Assembly (NCBI GenBank): GCA_037127315.1
Contig: JBBBDQ010001293.1
Span: 640,001-704,000 of the forward strand
Reading direction: 5' to 3'
Origin: Ascarosepion bandense
Lineage: Eukaryota; Mollusca; Cephalopoda; Sepiida; Sepiidae
Length of the DNA: 64,000 bases
A program made the translations under genes and the position numbers. The notes below the pieces were generated by a model. It saw only the letters and a program-made list of their open reading frames with translations. It was not told where the DNA came from and searched no databases. Shown piece after piece: positions 9,237 to 19,344 of the stretch. Position 1 is the first letter of the stretch. Each line of letters starts with the position of its first letter.

Positions 9237-9709
9237 TCTTCTTCTTCTATGTGCCCTGTCCCTTCAGGACGTAGGCGATCATGGATCTCCACGTCTCCCT
9301 ATCCCTTGTGGCTCTTAGTATGTTTGCTCCTGTTGCTCCTGGCAACCCCCGTTCCGTCATCCACCTGATCAGACTCTGCAGATATGTTATCCGCTGCCTT
9401 CCTCTGTCTCTCCTTCCTTCTATCTGACCAGTCAGTATCAGGTTCTCCAGGCTCTCCTTCCTCATTGCATGTCCCAGGAACTTCAGTTGTCTCTTCCTGA
9501 TGCTCAGCATCAATTTCCTTTTTGTTGCCATTCTTTCTAGCACTTCGTCGTTGCTTGTATGCTCAGTCCACGATATCCGTAGCATCCTTCTGTAGAACCA
9601 CATTTCGGCCGCTTCCAGTATTTTCCTCATTTTCGATGATATTGTCCAGCATTCACAGCCGTACTGAAGAACTGACATCACGTAGCAGTCTAGAACTCTT
9701 TTCTTCGTT
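9237..9709 (-). mobile_element. RTE-type LINE 3' end, second young copy
   Basis: Almost base-for-base the same as 6404-6885, with only a handful of differences by eye, and with the same GGGCACATAGAAGAAG tail. It is truncated further 3', near 9709. The two copies are 2.8 kb apart in the same orientation. Confidence 0.88.
9247..9681 (-). CDS. RTE LINE protein C-terminal end
   Basis: This 144-codon open frame begins at MMSVLQYGCECWTI and carries MLRISWTEHTSNDEVLERMA, IRKRQLKFLGHAMRKESLEN and ILRATRDRETWRSMIA. It matches the last half of the 283-residue frame at 6410. No catalytic motif is included. It is a dead 5'-truncated copy although its frame is intact. Confidence 0.8.
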   Translation of the reverse strand: MMSVLQYGCECWTISSKMRKILEAAEMWFYRRMLRISWTEHTSNDEVLERMATKRKLMLSIRKRQLKFLGHAMRKESLENLILTGQIEGRRDRGRQRITYLQSLIRWMTERGLPGATGANILRATRDRETWRSMIAYVLKGQGT

Positions 9710-10473
9710 CACCACGTCCAAAAGCCAACTCTCTATATAATTTTACTATTTTGTTCATTGCTTTGAAACTATTTTTTATTTTTTTCTCTTTTCTTTTTGA
9801 TTTCACTGATTTCTATTTGATTCTCGCCTCGATATTCCTTCTCGCTTATAATTTCTTTCTGCTTCTTTAACATCGTTCTACCTACATCTGTCTGTCTTCA
9901 TCTATTTATCCTTTTTTCTATGCATCACATTTGGTTCATAACTCTGTCTATTCTGTTTATTTTTCCGTTCTATCTATCTATCTATCTATCTATCATTAAT
10001 TTTTCTTTTATTTCGTCTTCATCAATTTTTTTCTAATCTCCTTCCATTGTTGGACTCTATTTCTACTGACCGTCAAGGATAGTCTATTGTTGTAAGGCAA
10101 ATAGGACAAGGGACGGTGAGAAAAGAACCAATCGTGAAGTATTTAAATGCGAATAATGAGCCAATCATCAGCTTACCATCATCGTGATGGACGACAGGGC
10201 ACTCGCATTCGTCTGCTGAGACGGAGTTCGTCTTTCAACGCCACTTCACTCGTATTTTCATGCCATGCCCTTCAAAAATAAATAAATGCTGACTGGCAGA
10301 TGATGGATATTCACGAAATTGACTTTAGCGCGGCGCACTGGACAAAATTAAATGTATGAAAGTGGTCTTCCGCCAATCGTTTATGTGGGGAGGGCCAACC
10401 TGCTTTCTTAATCAACATCGGAAGTTGCTGCAAGTTAAATATTTACTAAACCTATTTTAATTTTAGTACAAAC
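9710..10473. other. no gene; simple sequence and an LTR-like stretch
   Basis: 9710-10070 is pyrimidine-rich and holds a (TCTA)n run near 9966-9994. 10085-10330 is more G+C-rich, with TATTTAAATGCG and then AAAAATAAATAAATG about 150 bases later, the order seen in an LTR (TATA box then polyadenylation signal). I could not find matching ends or a target duplication, so this is only a candidate. Confidence 0.3.
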
Positions 10474-10513
10474 AAATCTCGTTGACCCTTATTTGTAAGG
10501 GTCAACGAGATTT
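10474..10513. repeat. perfect 18-base-pair hairpin
   Basis: AAATCTCGTTGACCCTTA at 10474-10491 is followed by TTTG and then its exact reverse complement at 10496-10513. The hairpin stands alone; I see no larger inverted repeat around it. Confidence 0.9.
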
Positions 10514-10558
10514 GCTCGAAATCATTACTCTGCGGACAATCCGTTGGTTTAAACGTAA

Positions 10559-10625
<67 letters not shown>

Positions 10626-10919
10626 AAAGCAGAAATAAGGTTGTTCCAAAGAGAGAAATAGGTATAGAATAAAAAGTACGAGAAGCCGTGAACGTTTTGT
10701 TTAAAATGTACATTTATTGTTATTATTATTAATATTACCTTTTTTTTATATTATACATTAAGTGTCCATTATGATATTTGTGTCGCTACACGAGTTTTGA
10801 CTCAAAATTTGACTCTCTTCAGGCGAATAAACTTGTGACTTCACATATCGAGATCCGTTTGCTTTTCTGATGGTCAAGGTATCGTGTATAAATAGATAAG
10901 TCAAGGTCAGAATACAGAA

Positions 10920-10952
<33 letters not shown>

Positions 10953-10974
10953 TAAGTCAGGTCAGAATACAGAA

Positions 10975-11020
<46 letters not shown>
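10559..11020. repeat. (TA)n and (TG)n tracts with duplicated spacer
   Basis: (TA)n then (TG)n at 10559-10622. Two further (TA)n tracts at 10921-10951 and 10976-11020 are each preceded by nearly the same bases, GATAAGTCAGGTCAGAATAC or a one-base variant, so spacer and tract were duplicated together. 10624-10896 holds no recognised gene. Confidence 0.8.
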
Positions 11021-11022
<2 letters not shown>

Positions 11023-11449
11023 GTACAGAGAGCATTAGTATGTGTCATCATAGAAGTAAATATATTGAAAATAATTGAAATAATTATCTTATTCTTTAAT
11101 AATTCAATAATTATCTTATTCTTCCATTTAGTCACAATAATTCTTTTTTAATTTGGCTAATCAGTTACCTTTTCCCTCTACATCGCACTATTAACCCAAT
11201 GGTCAATCCACATACCTCCTACTACCATAGAAGAAATTACTTCTAAAATTCTGCTAGCTTAGCCCTATAAAAGCCAATATTCCCCCACCCTTTCCTTTAC
11301 TAGACCAATCCTCTGGCACTAGAATTTTTGTTCATTTTTGTTTAAACGTTGTCGATAATGCATGTCTTAAACTGACATCTTGAAAATGACTATTTCTAAA
11401 TTTTATCTGAATTTACAGATGACGATTGAGCTCTCTGGAGAAGAAAATT
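11021..11449. other. no gene recognised
   Basis: AT-rich sequence without a recognisable repeat or ORF between microsatellites and a SINE. Confidence 0.4.
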
Positions 11450-11699
11450 TTAAAAACAGTTTCCACTTCGGCTATATGCGTGACTCTTCAGGAATGAATT
11501 GAGTGACTGGTGACTGGCGTCTGTATACACTGCTTATATACAACACATTAAAATTTCACTTCTCTGTTGCCATGGCTTAGAGAATAGAGACTCCGACTGA
11601 CACCAAATCGGTCGAGTTTCGATCCCGGCGAGAAGCAAGTGGATGCGTCTAGCCACACTGATGCGCTGTGATACAGCGAAACAGGCTTGTATGTGGATG

Positions 11700-11703
<4 letters not shown>
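11450..11703 (+). mobile_element. tRNA-like SINE carrying a hammerhead motif
   Basis: A tRNA-like head with A-box-like TGGCTTAGAGAATAGAG and B-box-like GTCGAGTTTCGATCCCGG is followed by a hammerhead-ribozyme fold at 11653-11696 and then a (TA)n tract. About 120 bases upstream are shared with the related copy at 18980. A third copy lies inverted at 40110-40250 and also keeps the ribozyme. The order pol III promoter then hammerhead recalls the schistosome Sm-alpha elements (established knowledge), but the sequence family is different. Confidence 0.7.
11653..11696 (+). ncRNA. hammerhead-ribozyme-like fold
   Basis: Stem I is CCACA (11653-11657) with TGTGG (11692-11696). The core reads CTGATGC, one base from the consensus CTGANGA (A9 changed to C). 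Stem II is GCTG/CAGC with loop TGATA. GAAA follows at 11678-11681. Stem III is ACA/TGT with loop GGCT, and the cleavage-site position is A after TGT. All three stems are present. The A9 change probably lowers or removes activity. Confidence 0.7.

Positions 11704-11747
<44 letters not shown>
11703..11747. repeat. (TA)n microsatellite
   Basis: Pure TA dinucleotide run directly at the 3' end of the ribozyme-bearing SINE. Confidence 0.95.
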
Positions 11748-11869
11748 TAACGCTGACCTAATACAAGGCCTAAGGCCCACTCAAGGTAGAGGGTTAGTAT
11801 GTGGCATTGTACTAGATTAATAAAGAACAAAATAACAGAAAAGATAGGCAGATAATTGTAGACTTGAAG

Positions 11870-12560
11870 AAGTCAAGATTTACTAAAATTCAATGTTTAG
11901 GCGGTAACGATAGGCATATAGAGTTAAATTATACTTCAAAATAAACGAGAAACCCAATCCTATGCTAAAAACAATGGAGAAACTTTTACTCCTGTTTAAA
12001 AACGTCGGAAGAATGTGTACCGGACCAACCTATCTGTTTCTATTAGGAGAGAAATATATAATAAAAGTTACTGAATAAAATTGCATAATTCAAGCGAAAA
12101 AGTCAAATGTACAGAACTGAAGGCACCGGAAATCAAGTCCGAAACATGAAACAAGAGATAAGCCTTCACTCTTCTTTAAAGAAAATATGAGTATTAAAAG
12201 GACGATAGGTGAACAAAGTTTCTCCTATTGCGGGAGGAGAAAAATTAATAATTAGAGAAAATCAATTCAATGTTCAGGCGGAGACGTTAGAAGTATACAA
12301 GCTAAAACAGACTTTTAGAAGGAACTGAAACCCAATCCTGAACAGAGAACAAGGGTTATACTTCGGCTCCTGTTCAAAATTCCGGGGAAAGGCATGAACC
12401 TGAGAATAGAAAAACCTATCTACTCATGTTGGGATAAGAAAATATATTAGTTACTGAATAAATTTAAATATTTCAGTTGGAGACGTCAGAATTAAAGAGT
12501 TTAAGAAACCGGAAACAGGAAACAAGGGATAATATTTTTACTAAGTGTTCACGCAATAAT
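11870..12560 (-). repeat. ancient diverged array related to LINE-tail units
   Basis: Three or so units of roughly 200 bases share phrases such as CAATGTTCAGGCGGAGACGT, GAAACCCAATCCTGAACAG and AACAAGGGTTATAC. The last phrases resemble the minus strand of the LINE-tail unit (CCACATCCTAAACAGGAAAC, AAGGGATGAGCCTC). I infer an old, strongly diverged relative. No gene. Confidence 0.5.
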
Positions 12561-13040
12561 ATTCGTAAGAGCCACTCAATGTAATTGGCTACCAAATAAG
12601 ATTATTATGTGGACATTAGAAGAGAAGGAAAGAAGTTTAGATTACGAAAATATATTGGAGAAATAACAGTTTACCTTTGAAGACCTTAAAATCATCCTGA
12701 CGTAAGAATCATCCACTTGATAGCCTGTTTCACAAAATAGCCATGCTATTTTTTGAGAATAACAAAAATGTTTTTCCTACTATTTAGCCCGTATATAAGT
12801 GAAACATTTCAGAGAGTATTTCTGTCTAAGAGGAGCTTACTAGTTAGTAATGTGACACGGGGGAATGAGGATGATTGGACCCCGTGGTGTTACCTAATAC
12901 TTAATACGGAAAAAGTGACAGTGTAGCAGCAGACTTGAAACTTTTCGTCTGTAGGAAAGACGCTTCATGTTTGAAAGTAATTCGTCACTCACAAGTACTC
13001 GTAAATATATTTAATCTTTGTTAAGACTATGAAGGGAGAT
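12561..13040. other. no gene recognised
   Basis: AT-rich sequence. A short piece at about 12765-12830 loosely resembles an inverted SINE body but is too degraded to call. Confidence 0.35.
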
Positions 13041-13044
13041 TAAA

Positions 13045-13240
13045 TAAATCCAACTCAGAAATAACAACAATTCTCCATCTTGGGAGCACATTTCTCCCAT
13101 ATACAAGAATTGATATCATATTCAAGTTTAGCACTCTCTATTCCAATGCGTCTAAGGATTTCAGAAAAGAATTTTCCAGCGTCCGTTAAGATACTTCCCA
13201 GATATTTATTTTTCTGTATTCTGGGTACAAAATAAGATAA
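13045..13240 (-). pseudogene. RTE LINE relic
   Basis: On the minus strand the frame reads NKYLGSILTDAGK then EILRRIGIESAK, matching the KYLGSVLT.DG...EIRRRIGMAK segment of the RTE protein at 6410. Flanking bases no longer match. It is an old fragment. Confidence 0.6.
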
Positions 13241-13496
13241 ACGGCTTTGTAAATTTAATAGTAACATGTTATATTGAAGACAATAGGGGCAGATGAAGAG
13301 AGAGTATAACCTACCTCATGAGCTTATGTAAATGACTGGCAAAGCGGGGTTTAGGAGAAATAGCAAAAAAGACAAAAAGCTAAAATGGACAGAAAATAGT
13401 GGAGAACTATGATCTTCAACGTTCTGAACGTACGCAAGAACCTTGGTAGATCAAGACATTCATATTAATATCATACATGAAAGAATATTGGCACGG

Positions 13497-13730
13497 AGTG
13501 TGAATTCTAATTGAGTTCATTGCATTCACTTATGCGTCATTATCCTTGGGAAAAATTACTTGCCTCCAGCTATGGGTTAAAAAGCAGAACAAATTGGGTT
13601 CTATAGCATTGGTCTGCAGTCAATCAACTGCAGAATGTAATGACAAACGACTGCGAGAAAATCTTCTGCTCCCTCAGTCATGTCCATTTGAGGACATGAT
13701 CACCCAAACGTGTATCCCGCTCAGAAATAT
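13497..13730 (+). mobile_element. tRNA-derived SINE, 5'-truncated
   Basis: Starts within the B-box region (GAATTCTAATTGAGTTC) and continues TTCACTTATGCG, GGGTTAAAAAGCAGAACA, CAGTCATGTCC and ATGATCACCCAAACGTGTAT. Body order matches the SINE at 8553. The pol III A box is absent. Confidence 0.75.
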
Positions 13731-14780
13731 ATAAACTATAAGCTGCATGAAAAACCGCTTCCTAAGATCAATGGTGAAAAATCTTTGAGCGGGTAAATCT
13801 GAGGATCTTGGCACAGATCATCCTTTTTTGATCATTTTAAACAAGCGCTACTGAATGACAAACAAAGAATTGTACCAAATAAAAGAAACAGAATCAGGAC
13901 CACCAACAGCAGCAACAACTAAAAAGGATAGCAGATGTAACTAAAAAGAAATGATGACATATTCATAATGTTAACAATCCACACCACTCCAAGTTTAGGA
14001 AGAAAACTCTCATCAATACTGGAAAAAGCGATGACATCTACTCGACTTGAGAAACATGTTTTCCTAATAATTTTTTTAAAAAAGTGTTGTGGAGTAGTTT
14101 TCGCACTGAAGGTTATAATCGTTCTATGTCGGTTGCTAATTGACTTAACGCACCCAAAATGTTAGGAACTTGGTAATCTTCCACTGAAGCAGACTCCTTA
14201 GTATTCGGCTAACTGCCTAGTAGTTCTACTGAACTCCAATAGAACTCTAAATAACTCCTATGAACTTCCCAAGAACTATCAAGAACTTCAATATTTATTT
14301 TTGTATATAATACAAAAAATATGGCACAAGGCCAAAATTGGGGATGGGGAAGACTGGTCTTAATCTGTCCTAATTTAACTTAGCTATTCACTTCCGTCGA
14401 CCCTGACACCATAATACCACATTTTTACTTACCATTCTTACCACGTTCACCATAATACCTCAGGTGCTCTATGGAGTTTTACTTAACTCCCATATGTACA
14501 ATTTTCAGTGGAGGGCCTGGGCAGAATATAACAACATTTAAAATCCCCAATGATTTTATACAATGAAATACAATATTTACAAAAAACTAAATAAAATCGT
14601 ATTAGTAATTAAAAAAAAACTCAAAACTCTAAAACTGTGACAGAAAAGTCAGTTTCCCGGACGAAAAATAATACGCGGCTTTAAAAATATAATAAATACC
14701 ACTTATCCGATCAGCAATCACTCACAGACGTAAACACCATAACAAAACCGAAAAGCACACTTGAAAAATAACGAAAGACG
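13731..14780. other. no gene recognised
   Basis: Mostly AT-rich unique sequence. At about 14215-14290 the words GAACT and AACTCC recur, and 14505-14530 reads TGGAGGGCCTGGGCAGAATA, which looks like part of an unidentified mobile element. No coding motif. Confidence 0.35.
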
Positions 14781-14786
14781 TCACAC

Positions 14787-15205
14787 ATCCAAACTCTCAA
14801 GAACTCCATTATTTACCCTTCTCCCCCACTTGAGAGAGATATGACACAAGGTCTTTTTTAACGTGGGGAACCTGAGCGCGTACACCCAGGTACTGGTCAA
14901 ACATTACCTATCTACCGCGGTGGATAGGTTCAAAACCGGTCATAACTGGTCTTTACTTGTCTTAGGTGTGCCCCGCCTGAAGGCTAGGGCAACTCCAACT
15001 CTCAAGAACTCCCTTATTTACCCTTCTCCTCCAGTTGAGAGAGATATGACACAAGGTCTTTTTTAACGTGGGGAACCTGAGCGCGTACACCCAGGTACTG
15101 GTCAAACATTACCTATCCACCGCGGTGAATAGGTTCAAAACCGGTCATAACTGGTCTTAGGTGTGCCCAGCCTGAAGGCTAGGGCAACTCCAACTCCCAA
15201 GAACT
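14787..15205 (+). repeat. tandem duplication, about 205-base unit
   Basis: Two direct copies, 14787-14997 and 14998-15205, share AACTCTCAAGAACTCC, GAGAGATATGACACAAGG, AACGTGGGGAACCTGAGCGC and CCGGTCATAACTGGTC. The second lacks about 10 bases near its 3' end. Both are G+C-rich compared with their surroundings. The ORF at 14863 crosses the junction and is unlikely to be real. Parent element unknown. Confidence 0.85.
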
Positions 15206-15481
15206 CCCTCCGTTAACTTCCTGTTATCTCTTACTAATATAGGTGGGAGAGTCCATTATCTGAGGAATAGGTGTGTTTCCCCATAAAAAAAGAGAAAGTA
15301 AAAAATTTTAAGCAGCAGTAGTACTGGCTTCTCGGTCATTAAATGCAAAATATTTCCTTATAGAAAAACGGTTATTTTATCAATATCATTACATAGAAAA
15401 AGAATGGTTTAATTTTTAAATATTCCATTCTAATGTCACATCGTGGGCTTTTCCTCTTGATGAAAAACAAAAATTTGTGGG

Positions 15482-15785
15482 TTGTGGTGTAATGGATATC
15501 GGCTTGGAATAATAAATCGGAGAGCCGAGTTCGAATTCCAGTTGAATTCATTGCATTCACTTATGCGCAAATACTCTTGGTAAAGGTATTAATCCGTTTA
15601 TTCCTTCTAGTTATGGGTTAAATAACAGAACAGATTGGGTTCTATAGTCTTGGTCGGCAACCAGTCTACCGCAGAAAGCAATGGCAACCTACTGCGGGAT
15701 AATCTTCTGCCCAGTCAGTCATGTTTCTTTCGAGACATGATCGCCCAAGCGTGTATCACATATGACACTTAACTGACTGATTGAC
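15482..15785 (+). mobile_element. tRNA-derived SINE, near full length
   Basis: A box region GTGGTGTAATGGATATCGGC, B box GAGCCGAGTTCGAATTCCAG, body TTCACTTATGCGCAAATA, GGCAACCAGTCTACCGCAG, CTGCGGGATAATCTTCTGCC and end CACTTAACTGACTGATTGA. Good match to the common SINE plan. Confidence 0.88.
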
Positions 15786-15789
15786 CCTT

Positions 15790-15905
15790 AGTTTAAATCA
15801 GTGTATCGCGGAAAGAAATGGCAACCTATTTCTACCTAGTGAGTTATGTCTTGAAAGAGTCATGATCGTCTAAGCGTGTGGCATATATGATTAACTGACT
15901 AAATC
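15790..15905 (+). mobile_element. second, 5'-truncated SINE piece
   Basis: Immediately after the SINE at 15482, the 3' part recurs in shortened form: GAAAGAAATGGCAACCTA, then CATGATCGTCTAAGCGTGT and TTAACTGACTAA. This is a partial tandem copy. Confidence 0.65.
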
Positions 15906-17225
15906 TTCCTAGTGAGAAAATACGTCATTATCTCAGCCACAAGGTAACTGTTTATTTATTTTTTTATTAATTTTTCTGCTTGGCTTTTAGTACATCTTAT
16001 CTGTTCTAAATGTGACTTCTATTTACCCGTCTCTCTTTGATCTATCAGCAATTTTTATTTTTCCTTTCTCCTTTCTCTTCTCTTCCCTTCTCTTCTCTCT
16101 TTCTCTGTACTGAATACTAAGATCTCATTGTCAGACACCATTAACTCAACCAACCCTATCCTAAATCGACACAATTTTCTTGCTTTTCGCTACCTCGAAC
16201 GTTCTTCTCCTCCGATGTCGAGATTTCTCGTTTTTAACAGGTCTCAATCCCTCGACATTTGCCACCTGTATTCACTCCATCAAAAGAAGACATTAAATTC
16301 GCTCGTCTGACCAGCATAAAACCGAGAGATTTCCTGTCGAAGAATTGCATCTCCCACTTCGCCAAGCTGGTAATGCGGCCCGTTTCCTTACACCTAGCCC
16401 ACTCCCTCGGTGATCGGGGGTGGGGACCTTATTTCTTTCATCTCAATTTCCATCTTTCAAAGGCCGTCCTAAATCATCTTTCACTGAAATGCTTCTGATT
16501 TTCATTCTACTTTGTTCCTTTTTTTTTTTTCCTCAAGGTTTCGTTTTCTTTTTCTTTATTCGGCTCTCTGCCCTTTTAGTTTTAGTCGTTAATTTGTCAC
16601 CTCTTCTGTCTTCGACAATATCTGTTTAATACTTTCTTTTTAATTACTTATTTCTATCTCTTTTCCATTTTTTTTTTATATACACATTCTTTTTTCTTTC
16701 CTCTTCCTATTTTCGCCAAAGTATTTATCACCTAATTTTACTTAACCGTTTTCTTCTTTCTTTTTTCTTTCTTTCAGCCAGACGTTCTTTGTCCTTCACC
16801 GTCTTTCCGTAAGTTCTTCCTTCGTTAACACTCTAGCAGAACCAACATTTCAAACCTGACCTCTCACCTTTAGCCTTAGTCATATTTGCATCACTTAGTT
16901 TCCTTATCCCTATTGCCATTAACCCTTTGTCTTTGAATCACTATTTCTGTCTTGACTTCCTGCGTCTATTAATTTATACTGTATCAGATATTTTCCGTCG
17001 TCATGGAAGCCAAACATTCCCGCTTAGAAAACTATCGACCCAACCACTATAAACTTCTAATATTTTCCGACCAACACAATAACAGCTCGTTGGCTACTAC
17101 TCTGCACAAACATTTCCTAAGTATATATTTTCTAATCTCATCGACGTCTTTGTGGCAATTGATGAGGATCAAGAGACAGCAAATCACATTACACTTTTTA
17201 GTAATTTTGCAATTTCTTTTTTTTT
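15906..17225. other. no gene; pyrimidine-rich low complexity
   Basis: Long T/C-rich stretch. Hydrophobic ORFs at 16128-16629 and 17003-17349 show no recognised domain and overlap in several frames, so I treat them as compositional. Confidence 0.4.
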
Positions 17226-17229
17226 TTTT

Positions 17230-17700
17230 AGGAGTGAAAAGATTGGAAAAGAGAAAAAGAGAAAAACCGGAAACCACATCATAAGCAGGAAACAAGGGAT
17301 GAGCCTCTTCACCTGTTCAATAGACGTGGGTGGAGTGAGAACCTGGTGATAGTTTAGTCTATCTACTCAAATTGAAAAAAAAATAAAATAAAAAAAACAA
17401 AAAAGAGTGAAAAGATTGGAAAATAGAAAAAGAGAAAAACCGGAAACCACATCCTAAACAGAAAACAAGCGATGAGCCTCTTCGCCTGTTCACTAGACGT
17501 GAGTGGAGTTTGAACTGGGCGATAGTTTAGTCTATCTACTTCAATTGAAAAAAAATAAATAAATAAAAAAAGAAAAGAGTGAAAAGATTGAAAAAGAGAA
17601 AAACCGGAAACCACGCACTAAACAGGAAACAAGGGATGAGCCCCTTCGCCTGTTCAATAGACGTGGGTGAAGTGTGAACCGGGCGATAGATAGTCAGACT
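17230..17700 (-). mobile_element. LINE-tail tandem element, three units, no tail
   Basis: Three minus-strand units with CCGGAAACCACATC, AGGAAACAAGGGATGAGCC, GTTCAATAGACGTGGGTG and TAGTCTATCTACT. Unlike the related arrays it lacks the terminal CATCAGTGGCG...GATTAAA block. It is followed within 15 bases by a SINE. Confidence 0.75.
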
Positions 17701-17709
17701 AATTTATTA

Positions 17710-18022
17710 TAAGCGTTTGTATGTTGTGGTACATTGGATATCGGCTCAGAACGAGAAATCGGGGAACCGAGTTCGAATTCCAGCTGAATTCATTTCATTC
17801 ACTTACGCGCAAATACCCTTGGGAAAGGTATTAATCCGTCTATTCCTTCCAGTTATTGTTTAAATAACAGGACAGATTGGGTTCTATAGCCTTGGTCGGT
17901 AACTAGTTTACCGCAGAAAGCAATGGCACCCTACTGCCGGATAATATTCTGCCCAGTCAGTAATGTCTCTTTCGAGACATGATCGCCCAAGCGTGTATCA
18001 CGTATGGCACATAACTTACTGA
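17710..18022 (+). mobile_element. tRNA-derived SINE, near full length
   Basis: A box region GTTGTGGTACATTGGATATC, B box ACCGAGTTCGAATTCCAG, body TTCACTTACGCGCAAATACC, CTACTGCCGGATAATATTCTG and 3' ATGATCGCCCAAGCGTGTAT. The 63-codon ORF on the other strand is spurious. Confidence 0.86.
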
Positions 18023-18280
18023 ATTTATTCAGCGTGTGTTGGTGTGCGTGTGTGTGCGCGCGCAATCCAAGTGCGCGTTTAAATCTTAAGTTTTTACGTT
18101 GGTCATTTTCTAAGCGCATCATTGATGTTTTTTTTTTTTTTGTTTTTGTTTTTTGTAATGATTCTAGAGAGACAAGCTTGCTAACAATTAAATCATATCG
18201 GAGTTCCGTCTTAAGAAATTATATTGAAGGAAAAATCTCGCTTATGGAGCTCTCTTCCGCCTTCATGCTTTTTAGCCAAT

Positions 18281-18590
18281 CAGTCAGTCAGTTAAGTGCC
18301 ATACGTGAAACACGCTTGGGCGATCATGTCTCGAAGGAGACATGACTGACTGGGCAGAAGATTATCCCGCAGTAGGTTGCCGTTGCTTTCTTCGGTAGAC
18401 TGGTTTGCCAGCCAAAGCCATAGAACCCAATCTGTTCTGTTATTTAAACCATAACTGGAAGGAAGAGACGGATTAATACCTTTCCCAAGAATATTTGCGC
18501 GTAAGTGAATGCAATGAATTCAACTGGAATTTGATCTCGGTTCCCTGATTTCTCGTTCCGAGCCGATATCCACTGCACCACAACGCACAT
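18281..18590 (-). mobile_element. tRNA-derived SINE, near full length
   Basis: Inverted relative to the copy at 17710, about 260 bases away. Minus strand: ATGTGCGTTGTGGTGCAGTG, GAGCCGAGATCAAATTCCAG-like B box, body and GACTGACTG end. With 17710 it forms an inverted SINE pair that could fold into dsRNA if transcribed through. Confidence 0.86.
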
Positions 18591-18979
18591 CCTTCCAGCC
18601 AATATTAATCTTTAAAAATTCAAATGTATTGTCAGTCGTGTTTTCTTGATTTCTTTTTTTTTTTATTATACTCGTTCGTTAATAATCTATTTTTTTTTTA
18701 TTCTCATATTCTTTCGCATATATCCTACGTGAGTAGCATGACACGGACCTTCGTGAACTAGGCAGTCATCAGGTTCATATCATGAACTGACTGTTCAACC
18801 CAATCCGTCAGTTTATAATACTGATCATTTCATTATGAAGGAAAATCTGAATCGTACTATAGACTTTGGATTCTCCCTTGTCTCAGGCGATACTGTGTTT
18901 ATATCATCGAGGCTCGTTTCTGATTGGCTGGTCAAACCACTCAGACACCCCTATTGAGCGCTATGGAGGAATGGTATAC
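18591..18979. other. no gene recognised
   Basis: Contains the local palindromic stretch GGTTCATATCATGAAC near 18771. No coding motif. Confidence 0.35.
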
Positions 18980-19240
18980 TTTTAAGAAACAGTAGATACT
19001 CACGCATCTACGTATTGTTCATTCGGGTAATGAATTTAAACTCTATCGGCTACTGGCGTGTCTTTACATTGTATATAACACGCTAAAGTCCGCCTTTTGA
19101 GCTCAGAGGTAGAATCGCCGACTGATGTCAATTCGCCTACTGGTGTCAATTCAGTCGGGTTTCAACCCTGGCGAGAAAAAGCTAAGTACATGAACATAGG
19201 ACCGAGTCAGCACATAGCCCAAAGAAAAAAAACCCGATAC
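18980..19240 (+). mobile_element. tRNA-like SINE related to 11450, no ribozyme
   Basis: Leader phrases (ACTGGCGTGTCTTTACATTG, TATATAACACGCTAAAG) align with the leader of the copy at 11450. The tRNA-like head has GAGCTCAGAGGTAGAATCGC and B-box-like GTCGGGTTTCAACCCTGG. After the B box the sequence departs and no CTGANGA...GAAA fold is found. A 19-base stretch in the head is partly duplicated. Confidence 0.6.
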
Positions 19241-19299
19241 GAGTCATCAACTAACAAAAAGCGCTTAATACTTAGGTAGAGCGGAATAAGTAAATAAGT

Positions 19300-19334
19300 A
19301 AAGAATACCTAGTTTGGCTCACTAGGTATTCTTT
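19300..19334. repeat. perfect 14-base-pair hairpin
   Basis: AAAGAATACCTAGT (19300-19313), loop TTGGCTC, and the exact reverse complement at 19321-19334, just upstream of the repeat starting at 19345. Confidence 0.85.
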
Positions 19335-19344
19335 ATATATATAT

